From Roseiflexaceae bacterium UBA965 (lineage in GTDB: Bacteria > Chloroflexota > Chloroflexia > Chloroflexales > Roseiflexaceae): a DNA stretch of 30,813 nucleotides. The translations under genes and the position numbers were made by a program. Positions 23,784 to 30,813 of this stretch are shown here, one piece after another. The notes below the pieces were generated by a model. The model made no database searches. It had not been told where the DNA came from and saw only the letters and a program-made list of their open reading frames with translations. The stretch lies in NCBI GenBank assembly GCA_002292925.1, contig DBCF01000300.1:1-30813 (forward strand). The letters are read 5' to 3'. Position 1 is the stretch's first letter. The number at the start of each line of letters is the position of its first letter.

Positions 23784-24833
23784 ATGAGTTTTTTAGTGTT
23801 ACAAGGCGTCCGCAAACAATTTGGCGCCACCGTGGCCGTTGCCCAATTTGATTTGGAAATTGCTCGTGGCGAGTTTGTGTCGTTCCTTGGTCCGAGTGGC
23901 TGTGGCAAAACAACTACATTGCGTATGGTCGCTGGTTTTGAGCAACTCACTGCGGGAAATATTATTCTCGATGGGGTCGACATTAGTGCCACGCCACCCA
24001 ACAAACGCAACATTGGCATGGTGTTTCAATCGTATGCCTTGTTCCCCAATATGACGGTTGCCGAAAACATTGGCTTTGGTTTGATGGTGGCAGGTCGCCC
24101 CAAAGCCGAAATCAACGCTCGTGTCGGCGAAATGCTCGACCTCATCGCCATGCCCGAATACACCGCCCGCTACCCCTATCAACTGTCGGGTGGTCAGCAA
24201 CAGCGGGTAGCCTTGGCGCGGGCATTGGCGTTGCAGCCCCAAGTGTTGTTGCTCGATGAGCCGTTGTCGGCACTCGATGCCCAAATCCGCGATAATTTGC
24301 GCCAAGAAATCCGCGAAATTCAACGCCGTCTCGGAATTACCACTATCTATGTCACCCACGATCAACAAGAAGCAATGGCGCTGTCAGACCGAATTGTGGT
24401 GATGAGTCATGGTCGGGTGGCCCAAGTGGGTGCCCCCCACGAAATCTACAATACCCCCCGTACGCGCTTTGTGGCATCGTTTGTCGGTACGCTCAACATT
24501 CTCGCTGCTACTGTCGTCGATGCCCATCGGGTGCAGGTTGGCGACGCAGTTTGGCATGTCGCAGAGTCGATTGTGCAGCCGGTTGGGAGTACGGTAGAAT
24601 GTGCAGTACGGCCCGAATTGTTGCGGGCGGCGACGCCAGAGTTACCCAATCAATTGACTGGTGTAGTCCAAGACGTCGTATTTCTGGGAGCCACGGTACG
24701 CGTGACATTGCTGGTGCAAGGGCAACGCGTGTTGGTTGATTTGTTTAATGATGCCACGCATACTATTCCGCAAATCAATACGACGATGACGGTGGGATGT
24801 GACCCTCGTACCGTGTTGGTGTTGGCTGAATAA
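23784..24833 (+). CDS. ABC transporter ATP-binding protein (PotA/FbpC-like)
   Basis: The 349-residue cytoplasmic ATPase drives the importer. It has Walker A GPSGCGKTT, the Q-loop FQSYALFPNMT, signature LSGGQQQR, Walker B VLLLDEPLSALD and the switch histidine in YVTHDQQEA. A C-terminal TOBE-type regulatory region of about 100 residues follows, as in PotA, FbpC and CysA. I chose the ATG at 23784, preceded by AAGGAA, over an in-frame start at 23700 that lies inside the permease gene. Its gene is followed within 32 bases by a HAD phosphatase gene. Confidence 0.95.
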   Translation: MSFLVLQGVRKQFGATVAVAQFDLEIARGEFVSFLGPSGCGKTTTLRMVAGFEQLTAGNIILDGVDISATPPNKRNIGMVFQSYALFPNMTVAENIGFGLMVAGRPKAEINARVGEMLDLIAMPEYTARYPYQLSGGQQQRVALARALALQPQVLLLDEPLSALDAQIRDNLRQEIREIQRRLGITTIYVTHDQQEAMALSDRIVVMSHGRVAQVGAPHEIYNTPRTRFVASFVGTLNILAATVVDAHRVQVGDAVWHVAESIVQPVGSTVECAVRPELLRAATPELPNQLTGVVQDVVFLGATVRVTLLVQGQRVLVDLFNDATHTIPQINTTMTVGCDPRTVLVLAE

Positions 24834-24865
24834 TGCACATGTAATAACCAAAAGTGAGGCTAGCG

Positions 24866-25588
24866 ATGTTCCCACGTGCTCCTAAATTAGTGATTTTTGA
24901 TAAAGACGGCACCCTCATCGATTTTCAACAAATGTGGGGGCGCTGGGCCATCGGATTTGCTGAGCGTATGAGTGTGGCGATTGGGCATGACGTTCGTGCG
25001 GCTTTTGCCGAGGCTTATGGATACGACACTGCGACGGCGCATATCGATCCAACTGGGCGTTTGGCGATTGCTAGTATGGCGCATATGCATCAAGTGGCGG
25101 TACAAATTGTGGTGCCATATGGTATCACCGTTGCAAATGCCTATGTACTAGTGCAACAGGCCTGGCAACCACCCGACCCCGTCAGCGAGGTCGTGCCCTT
25201 GGTCGATGTATTCGCATTGTTTACTGCGATACGCGCCAAAGGTGCCCAAATTGCGGTCGCGACCGCAGACAACCGTGAACCCACCCTCGCCACGTTGGCG
25301 CACCTCGGTGTCGCCCATTTGGTGGCGGCGGTGGCGTGTGCCGACGACGCCGGAGTGGCGCCCAAACCTGCTCCCGACAAAATATTTGCGGTGTGTCGTG
25401 CGCTGGGGGTAGCCCCACATGATGCCATCATGCTCGGTGATACCCCCGCAGACATGCAAATGGGCCACAACGCTGGTGTCATGGCCCAAATCGGGGTTAC
25501 GTCAGGGTTAAGTCAGGCGGCTGATTTACGACCATTTGCGAGCTATATTGCTCCGACCGTTGTAGCGCTGTGGCAATACTGGCCCTAA
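24866..25588 (+). CDS. HAD-superfamily phosphatase, terminal gene of the ABC importer operon
   Basis: The 240-residue protein has all four HAD motifs: FDKDGTLIDF (nucleophile Asp12 and Asp14), VATADN (motif II Thr), KPAPDKIF (motif III Lys) and MLGDTPADMQMG (motif IV). A helical cap lies between motifs I and II, as in phosphoglycolate phosphatase or phosphonoacetaldehyde hydrolase relatives. The start at 24866 follows GAGG by six bases; the GTG at 24854 is part of that signal. Being 32 bases behind the ATPase gene, it probably acts on a phosphorylated form of the imported solute, but that is inference. Its TAA stop is part of a hairpin shared with the convergent gene. Confidence 0.88.
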   Translation: MFPRAPKLVIFDKDGTLIDFQQMWGRWAIGFAERMSVAIGHDVRAAFAEAYGYDTATAHIDPTGRLAIASMAHMHQVAVQIVVPYGITVANAYVLVQQAWQPPDPVSEVVPLVDVFALFTAIRAKGAQIAVATADNREPTLATLAHLGVAHLVAAVACADDAGVAPKPAPDKIFAVCRALGVAPHDAIMLGDTPADMQMGHNAGVMAQIGVTSGLSQAADLRPFASYIAPTVVALWQYWP

Positions 25589-25598
25589 ATGATTAGGG
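25583..25598. terminator. Short inverted repeat containing both convergent stop codons
   Basis: CCCTAA (25583-25588) and TTAGGG (25593-25598) pair across the loop ATGA. The left arm carries the TAA of the HAD gene and the right arm the TAA of the convergent gene. With only four bases between the two reading frames, this is the only candidate for ending either transcript here, and it is short. Confidence 0.4.
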
Positions 25599-26975
25599 TT
25601 TGCGCGTGGCGGTAGCTGGTGCGCTCGTCTGTGCCCCAACCGGTGTGCGACTAGCCGTCTGGGTGGCGCTCACCGTCCGTGATGGAGATAGCGTCTGGGT
25701 GGCGCTCACCGTCCGTGACGGTGATGATGTCTGGGTCGCGCTCGACGTGCGGGTGATGCTGGGCGTGCGTGACGGACGTAGGGTGCGGGTAATGCTAGGG
25801 GTGCGTGACGGGCGGAGCGTACGGGTTGGGCTAGGTGTGCGCGTATAGCTCGCTGTGCGGGTCGCGGTTTGTGTTTTGGTGGCAGTCAACGACGCGGTAG
25901 GTGTAAGTGATGGGGTGGCACTAAGGGTTGCGGTTGGGGTAGATGTTGGCGTCGCGCTCGGCGTCGAGGTGGTTGTCGCAGTCATTGTTGGCGTGTCAGG
26001 GAAGATAAATTTGATGACACCACCACTGGCGGCATTGATGCGGTTGCGGTCTACGATATAGATACCATAGCCAATCCCGGTGAGGACGATAATGGCTAAT
26101 GCCACCCGAATAAACCGTCCGTATGAGAAGAATTGTAATTTGTCCGCCCCAAAGGCGGTGATAGGTTCGACTGCTTCAGAATAATGAAATCCACGATATT
26201 CATCGAGGGCACTCTGGACATCCATCCCCAGATAACGGACATATTTGCTAATCATTTCTTCGGCCATCCGCCCTCGTGGCAAATGCGAAAAACGATCTTC
26301 TTCCATGGCTTGTACATACGTCATATGTACGCCAATGGCTAAATCAATCTGCGTCAATGGAATGTTGCGCTTGGTCCGTTCGGTGCGCATACGACTCCCC
26401 AATGATTCTTTTTGGGACTGGGTATAGGAGTCAGGTGCGACGGTTGTGGGTAACCCAGCTAACAACAATTCATCGGCATCACTCATGCTCAGCCCTAAAT
26501 CGTCTTTTGGGCGATTTTTGGCTGGGATGGTTTTTTGGCTGTCGGTGCTTTGGGTGCGCTTGCGGGTCGACCGTTTTGGTTTTTGTTCGTCACTTGGTTC
26601 AGTGGTTGTGGTGGTTGGGGGTACTGTTGGTTGGATAAATGGGGTGAGCAGGGTGACTAATTCACGCATGGGGAACGGCTTGACCAGGAACCCTTGACAC
26701 CCCAGCGCCTGCGCTCGGGTGGCGGTTGTCGGCGTGGGGTCGTGGCTAATCACAATCACGGGTATGGTGCTGGCCCATTGCTCGACGATTTGCCAACCGG
26801 CTTGCTCGGCGACACTCGGATCAATAACGATAAGAGCTGGTTGTTGTTCTGCAATATATTGGGTGGCGAGGGCGAGTGTATTCGCACGACGCACGATGTG
26901 TCCAACGTGTCCGAGTTGGAGATCCAAACTCATAGTGAGCACGACATCTTCGTCGATTGCCAAAATCACTGCCAT
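25593..26975 (-). CDS. Receiver domain - RodZ-type HTH - transmembrane - Ser/Thr/Pro-rich fusion protein
   Basis: The 460 residues form four parts. Residues 1-115 are a response-regulator receiver: ILAIDEDVVL acidic pocket, IVIDPS phospho-acceptor Asp, VIVISHD, and FLVKPF with the conserved Lys. After a charged linker, about residues 190-260 form a RodZ-like helix-turn-helix (LGSRMRTERTKRNIPLTQID, YVQAMEEDRFSHLP, YVRYLGMDVQ). About residues 285-310 form one membrane span (IRVALAIIVLTGIGYGIYIV). The rest is a Thr/Ser/Pro/Arg-rich tail with 12-residue repeats, probably outside the cell. RodZ tethers MreB to cell-wall synthesis; a phospho-controlled version is implied, but MreB binding is unproven. 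GGAG precedes the ATG, and a TATACT box lies at 27020-27025. Confidence 0.88.
   Translation of the reverse strand: MAVILAIDEDVVLTMSLDLQLGHVGHIVRRANTLALATQYIAEQQPALIVIDPSVAEQAGWQIVEQWASTIPVIVISHDPTPTTATRAQALGCQGFLVKPFPMRELVTLLTPFIQPTVPPTTTTTEPSDEQKPKRSTRKRTQSTDSQKTIPAKNRPKDDLGLSMSDADELLLAGLPTTVAPDSYTQSQKESLGSRMRTERTKRNIPLTQIDLAIGVHMTYVQAMEEDRFSHLPRGRMAEEMISKYVRYLGMDVQSALDEYRGFHYSEAVEPITAFGADKLQFFSYGRFIRVALAIIVLTGIGYGIYIVDRNRINAASGGVIKFIFPDTPTMTATTTSTPSATPTSTPTATLSATPSLTPTASLTATKTQTATRTASYTRTPSPTRTLRPSRTPSITRTLRPSRTPSITRTSSATQTSSPSRTVSATQTLSPSRTVSATQTASRTPVGAQTSAPATATRKP
25657..25830 (-). repeat. 36-bp tandem repeats encoding the Ser/Thr-rich tail
   Basis: Near-identical 36-bp units start at 25657, 25693 and 25729 (GTCTGGGT start), followed by two further 36-bp units of a related type. 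Each encodes 12 residues (SPSRTVSATQT-type and RTLRPSRTPSIT-type). They are in frame, so copy number can change without frameshift. Confidence 0.8.
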
Positions 26976-27032
26976 ATCTACACTCCACCGATTGTCACAT
27001 TCTGGATTTACCTATTATCAGTATAGCCGAAT

Positions 27033-27812
27033 TTAGCGTGATTTGGTATTTGCTGCAACAGATAAATGGGTGAGAAAAGCCAAACTACGATGTAAATATG
27101 CTGGTGGAATCATCAAAACGAATATCTCTAACACCGCAGCACTTGAAAGTAAGGCCAAAAACGTCATGCGAATTTGGGTTGCATCATCAATGGCCGCCCG
27201 GGCTGCGACAATTGTCCATACCGTAATCCCCAGTGCGACACTAATGGTTACCGCAAAAAACCAATGATTGCGGTTTGGTCCAAAAAACACCATGATGTAA
27301 CGCAAATGCGCTGGGAGCCATTCGCCACTGAAATTACGGGCACCAAAGTAAATATTTAGTTTCGATAATTGATGCATGACATAAAATAATACAATCGTTA
27401 ATTGCCCACTTGTATTCGGTACGCCGATACTCCACCAGATTGCGATGATTACCATGCCGAGTGATACGAGCTCATGGTATAACCCGCTCCGTACCGCCAA
27501 ACGAAAGCGTTGTGTGGCGGTGAGTGGGGTCGTGGGTATAATCGTTGACGGACCACTAATGGCGCCAGTATAGTAGCTTGCGAGATTCCAGCCCCATACC
27601 AATGTACCCGCACTAAATGATAGATAGGTTGCGGTGGTACTGGTATCGTTCCGTATCAGAAATAACAGTGTTGCACACCCTGCTGCGATCACGCTGAGCA
27701 TGCCAAACGTGGCATCATACGTCCAACGGGGTTGACGATAGAGTACGATAATCACACCAGTACTCACCCACCAGAGCACGAGGGCATAACCGATGGCCGA
27801 TAAATAGCCCAT
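27033..27812 (-). CDS. puhE: Putative photosynthetic complex assembly protein PuhE (DUF3623)
   Basis: The 259-residue membrane protein, with about seven hydrophobic segments, carries the DUF3623 signature: GLYHELVSL, FYVMHQLSKLNIYFGARNFSGEWLPAHLRYIMVFFGPNRNHWF. In purple bacteria the equivalent reads MHLSAKLNLFLGVRN...FLPEHLRYL and belongs to the puh photosynthesis cluster, where it supports reaction-centre assembly and bacteriochlorophyll control. The start at 27812 has an unusually G-rich ribosome site (AGGGGGGG). Only 10 bases separate it from the stop of the pucC-like gene, so both are one transcript. The function in this organism follows from the family and neighbour. Confidence 0.82.
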   Translation of the reverse strand: MGYLSAIGYALVLWWVSTGVIIVLYRQPRWTYDATFGMLSVIAAGCATLLFLIRNDTSTTATYLSFSAGTLVWGWNLASYYTGAISGPSTIIPTTPLTATQRFRLAVRSGLYHELVSLGMVIIAIWWSIGVPNTSGQLTIVLFYVMHQLSKLNIYFGARNFSGEWLPAHLRYIMVFFGPNRNHWFFAVTISVALGITVWTIVAARAAIDDATQIRMTFLALLSSAAVLEIFVLMIPPAYLHRSLAFLTHLSVAANTKSR

Positions 27813-27822
27813 TCCGCCCCCC

Positions 27823-29256
27823 CTAATACAATAATTGATCTGCTGGAATATCTTGTAACCCACTCCATGGCGAACGGATATCGCCATTTTCGAGTTTGCG
27901 GCCAATACGGCTTATCATCATGTAAAGCACCATGATAATCAATAACATTCCCGCTACGCCATAGACGCTCACATACCCGAGCAATGCATCGTTGGTGCGG
28001 GCTTTGATGATGTCACGGGCCACACCGCCACCAATGGTGCCAAACCCCTGTGCCAGCGATTGCACGACGCCCCATATCCCCAAAAAAAGTCCGGTATGGT
28101 CACGGTCGGCCAGACTCATGACGGTGGCAATGCTCCCCACAATAAACAAGCCGCGACCAATCCCGATGGTGGCTACTCCTAGTTGGAAACTCCCGACGAC
28201 GTTTAAGTAGCCACTGATCGTGACCAACCCAAACCCGAGCATACCTGTGATGCCCCCAGCGATAATCAACCGAGCACTGCTCCCGCCCCGCCACAACCAG
28301 AGTCCGGCAATGACAATGGCAAAAATCATCGCTATGCCCCACAGCGCTGTGAGAAAGGTGGTCGCCGTGACACTCATCTGCAAAATTTCGGCACCATATG
28401 GCTCAAGCAAAATGTCATGCGTGCCAAAGCCTAACGTGGCCACAAAAAAAACAAAAAACAAACTGCGCAATGTGGGGGCATTCCATACCCGTACCAATGA
28501 TTCTCTGAGCGAATAGCGTACTTTGCGGGCAATATCGTTGACCAATGTGCCATCGGGGCGCAAGCGCTCTTGGTCATATAAAGCGACAATCGTGCAGACC
28601 ACAAATACCACGGAGCTCCCTTGGAGTACTGCGATGAGTTTGGCGTGGCTATAGTCTACCAAGGTCAAGCCCGCAAAAAACGCCCCGACGACGGTACCGC
28701 TCACCAACATCAACCACAAGATGGCGAGGATTTTGCCACGGTCTTGGTCGGTGGTGATGTCTCCCACTAGTGCGAGGTATGTGGTTTCGACGATATTGAT
28801 ACCAACCCCATACACGATAAAAATAGCCACACAAATGACATAGACAATGTCACCCTTTAATACACTATCGGGGCTAAACAACACCAACGAAAACGGTGCC
28901 GTGGTCAGCCCGCCAAAGGTCAACATCGTGCCAAGAATGATAAACGGTGTACGCCAGCGACCTTCGATGCGTTTGCGATCTGATACATGCCCGATAATGG
29001 TACGGATGGGCGAAATAAAATAGTGAATCGACATCAACAACGCCACAAATCCTGCAGACAACGCAAATTCGTTGATGAGTACGCGATTGAGTGTGCCGGT
29101 AATTGGTGCGAGTGACACCCCTACTCCAAATTGAAACAATCCCAAGCGTAACACTCTGACCCACCAATGAATGTTGGGGTGAGCCAATAACCATGCATTT
29201 GTTTCGGCGCGTGATGTTTGCCATACACTGCGACTTGAATCGCGTTTTGTCGCCAT
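27823..29256 (-). CDS. PucC/LhaA-family major facilitator protein (bacteriochlorophyll delivery / light-harvesting assembly)
   Basis: The 477-residue protein has about twelve membrane segments. Its N-terminal part, RLGLFQFGVGVSLAPITGTLNRVLINEFAL and ALLMSIHYFISPIRTIIGHVSDR, is characteristic of the PucC/LhaA/BCH2 group, which helps deliver bacteriochlorophyll to antenna and reaction-centre complexes. The conserved RxGLFQ, TLNRV and HYFxxPxR elements are visible. I place the start at 29256, six bases after AAGGAG; upstream in-frame ATGs near 29290 and 29517 lie at or before the promoter. puhE follows after 10 bases. The pair strongly suggests a phototroph. The actual pigment cargo is not evident. 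Confidence 0.88.
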   Translation of the reverse strand: MATKRDSSRSVWQTSRAETNAWLLAHPNIHWWVRVLRLGLFQFGVGVSLAPITGTLNRVLINEFALSAGFVALLMSIHYFISPIRTIIGHVSDRKRIEGRWRTPFIILGTMLTFGGLTTAPFSLVLFSPDSVLKGDIVYVICVAIFIVYGVGINIVETTYLALVGDITTDQDRGKILAILWLMLVSGTVVGAFFAGLTLVDYSHAKLIAVLQGSSVVFVVCTIVALYDQERLRPDGTLVNDIARKVRYSLRESLVRVWNAPTLRSLFFVFFVATLGFGTHDILLEPYGAEILQMSVTATTFLTALWGIAMIFAIVIAGLWLWRGGSSARLIIAGGITGMLGFGLVTISGYLNVVGSFQLGVATIGIGRGLFIVGSIATVMSLADRDHTGLFLGIWGVVQSLAQGFGTIGGGVARDIIKARTNDALLGYVSVYGVAGMLLIIMVLYMMISRIGRKLENGDIRSPWSGLQDIPADQLLY

Positions 29257-29293
29257 CGGTGCTCCTTGGTCTTCAGGGTGTGACGTTTTTTCC

Positions 29294-29302
29294 ATCATAG
29301 CA
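29294..29302 (-). promoter_or_regulatory. Extended -10 promoter of the pucC-like/puhE operon
   Basis: Minus-strand TGC-TATGAT; transcription would start near 29287 and leave about 30 bases to the start codon at 29256. The surrounding 12-mer GTGTGCTATGAT matches the promoter of the membrane-protein pair at 7583-7594 exactly. Confidence 0.5.
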
Positions 29303-29470
29303 CACTCTTTTTTTGCTGCGTTATGCTGATGTGCTGAAATTGTTGTGTATATTATTTGTGTATGGATTGTGAATATAAATGGTATAAATAACAAACTTTT
29401 GGCATATATGCAACACCGTAATTGTGTATCTAGTATGGGAATCGTTGCGATGTATAGTGGCGAGGTTCGG

Positions 29471-29476
29471 TATAAT
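29471..29476 (+). promoter_or_regulatory. Consensus -10 box of mnmE
   Basis: TATAAT ends only six bases before the mnmE ATG at 29483, so transcription starting at the normal distance would begin at or next to the start codon. No Shine-Dalgarno is visible, so the message may be leaderless. The best -35, TTGCGA at 29445-29450, is 20 bases away, longer than ideal. Confidence 0.55.
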
Positions 29477-29482
29477 ACCACC

Positions 29483-30813
29483 ATGAAATACGACGACACG
29501 ATTGTGGCCATTGCCACCCCTCCTGGTCAAGGCGCTATTGGGATTATCCGCATTAGTGGTAGCGATGCCTTGGCGATTTTGCAAAAAATCTACCGACCCC
29601 GCCGGGCTGCCCCATGGCGCCCACAAGTCATGCGCTATGGGCATGTATTGTCTGCCCAAAACCACATCATCGATGAAGTATTGGCCGTGTGGATGCGGGC
29701 GCCCCGTAGCTATACCGGCGAAGAGGTCGTCGAAATTTCGTGCCATGGCGGGCGTATCGCCCTCGAATCGGTGCTCCAACGTATCTTGGCGTGTGGTGCC
29801 CGGATGGCCAATGCCGGCGAATTTACTATGCGGGCCTATGTGGCCGGCCGCATCGATTTGAGCCAAGCCGAAGCCGTCATGGATGTCATCCAAGCCCAAA
29901 CGAGTCAAGCACTAGGCCAAGCTCAAGCCCAACTCCAAGGGTGGCTAGGGCAACAAGTGACCCAGTTCATCGCAACGATTAATTATGAGTTAGCGGCAGT
30001 TGTTGCCCGCATCGACTTCCCCGATGAAGTCGCCGAAACCGCCGTTGATACGCATGCCCTGGTTCAGCTGATGACGTCTATCGATACATTACTCGCAGGT
30101 GCTCGCACCGGCATGGTGTTGCGCGATGGTGCCCGGGTGGTGTTGATGGGACGCCCCAATGTGGGCAAATCGAGTCTGCTCAATACCTTGCTACGCCATG
30201 ACCGTGCCATTGTGTCGCCCATTGCCGGTACTACTCGTGATACCCTCGAAGAATCTGCCGACATCCTAGGGGTACCGGTGCGCTTTATCGATACCGCCGG
30301 GATTACCGACGACAGTACCGATGTGGTTGAGCAACTAGGGGTGGCACGCAGTCGCACTGCGGCGGCTCACGCCGATTTGGCGCTGGTGTTGATCGACGCA
30401 TCACAGCCACTCACCCCCCAAGACCATGTGGCGTTGGCAGCCCGGGGTGATCTACCTGCGATTCTCGTGCTCACCAAAGCCGATTTACCTGTGTGCGAGA
30501 CCACCATTTACGCGACGCCCCAATTGCGCACTACTCCGTTTGTGGCAAGTGTCCAGATTTCGAGTAAATCAGGGCTGGGCATTGACCTCTTGCAACAGGC
30601 AATGGCAGATCATCTACTTGACCATGCTCCGGCCCACGATATGCGCGTCAGCAATAGCCGGCATGTCGATGCCTTGCAGCGTTGCCGCAATCACCTGCAT
30701 GATGCGCTCCAAGCGTTACAGCACCACTACACGGCCGACCTTGTTGCGGTTGATTTGCAAGCAGCGGTGGCAGCCTTGGCCGAAATCACCGGTGCAGATG
30801 TCAGTGAAGCGCT
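29483..30813 (+). CDS. mnmE: tRNA modification GTPase MnmE (TrmE), 3' end beyond the window
   Basis: MnmE, with MnmG, modifies the wobble uridine of certain tRNAs (cmnm5U) in the cytosol. The 443 codons visible lack only the C-terminus with its Cys motif. The N-terminal formyl-THF-binding domain shows DTIVAIATPPGQGAIGIIRISG, and SCHGG and FTMRAYVAGRIDLSQAEAV follow. The inserted G domain has GRPNVGKSSLLN (G1), GTTRDT (G2), DTAG (G3), TKAD (G4; usually NKxD) and SSKSG (G5). It is divergent from the pucC-like operon, 226 bases away. The reading frame is open to the window edge. The Thr in place of Asn in G4 is the one departure from the usual motif. Confidence 0.95.
   Translation, partial: MKYDDTIVAIATPPGQGAIGIIRISGSDALAILQKIYRPRRAAPWRPQVMRYGHVLSAQNHIIDEVLAVWMRAPRSYTGEEVVEISCHGGRIALESVLQRILACGARMANAGEFTMRAYVAGRIDLSQAEAVMDVIQAQTSQALGQAQAQLQGWLGQQVTQFIATINYELAAVVARIDFPDEVAETAVDTHALVQLMTSIDTLLAGARTGMVLRDGARVVLMGRPNVGKSSLLNTLLRHDRAIVSPIAGTTRDTLEESADILGVPVRFIDTAGITDDSTDVVEQLGVARSRTAAAHADLALVLIDASQPLTPQDHVALAARGDLPAILVLTKADLPVCETTIYATPQLRTTPFVASVQISSKSGLGIDLLQQAMADHLLDHAPAHDMRVSNSRHVDALQRCRNHLHDALQALQHHYTADLVAVDLQAAVAALAEITGADVSEA

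Noticed and set aside
23120..24019. 299-codon minus-strand frame opposite the second permease and the ATPase
   Set aside because: It lies antisense to clear transporter genes, has an atypical composition and no motif.
25657..25830. Regular 36-bp repeats resembling a CRISPR array
   Set aside because: Units are directly tandem without unique spacers and lie in frame inside a Ser/Thr-rich coding region.
29257..29517. N-terminal extension of the pucC-like protein by 87 residues
   Set aside because: The extension precedes the likely promoter and lacks a ribosome site, while AAGGAG is correctly placed before 29256.

Overview
The window most likely comes from an anoxygenic phototrophic member of the Chloroflexota (Chloroflexales-like). 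This is an inference. It rests mainly on a tight two-gene unit at 27033-29256 that encodes a PucC/LhaA-type major facilitator protein and a PuhE-type (DUF3623) photosynthetic complex assembly protein. Lipoproteins with Ala/Pro/Thr linkers, a Ser/Thr/Pro-rich membrane protein and a K+-independent membrane pyrophosphatase fit that setting. Base composition is near balanced. No rRNA, tRNA, CRISPR array or phage module was seen, so this reads as a chromosomal core/accessory stretch with one short non-autonomous transposon-like insertion.

Left part (1-5.6 kb, + strand): a lipoprotein with four carboxypeptidase-regulatory-like modules and a DUF4015 glycoside-hydrolase-like domain; a membrane histidine-kinase-like ATPase with no visible phosphoacceptor-histidine box, overlapping by 4 bases a class B penicillin-binding protein; then hisB. 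A bidirectional-looking hairpin closes this block. 5.6-7.6 kb (- strand): two tandem, overlapping, paralogous membrane proteins of unknown function with four shared histidine-bearing motifs. 7.7-10.3 kb: hppA with its own promoter, a leader hairpin and two tandem terminators. 10.3-11.9 kb (- strand): a zinc-ribbon protein with a long leader, a 550-base AT-rich spacer, and thiamine pyrophosphokinase.

11.9-15.4 kb (+): an overlapping sugar-1-phosphate operon: GalT, an inositol-monophosphatase-like phosphatase, and a GHMP kinase that strikingly resembles the kinase half of plant L-arabinokinase. It is followed by an anchored esterase. 16.5-20.0 kb (-): a small conserved protein plus a divergent UvsE-like TIM barrel, then a trans-sulfuration-family PLP enzyme plus a YycJ-like metallo-beta-lactamase-fold hydrolase. 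20.19-20.58 kb: a 383-bp MITE-like element with perfect 15-bp terminal inverted repeats and a 6-bp target duplication, just upstream of an ABC importer operon (binding lipoprotein, two permeases, ATPase) that ends in a HAD phosphatase (20.6-25.6 kb).

25.6-29.3 kb (-): a receiver / RodZ-type HTH / transmembrane / Ser-Thr-Pro-rich fusion protein, then puhE and the pucC-like gene. The window ends inside mnmE (+), whose perfect TATAAT box lies so close to the start codon that the transcript may be leaderless. The most novel-looking items are the receiver-RodZ fusion, the His-motif membrane pair, the histidine-less kinase coupled to a PBP, the GalT/phosphatase/arabinokinase-like operon, and the MITE.
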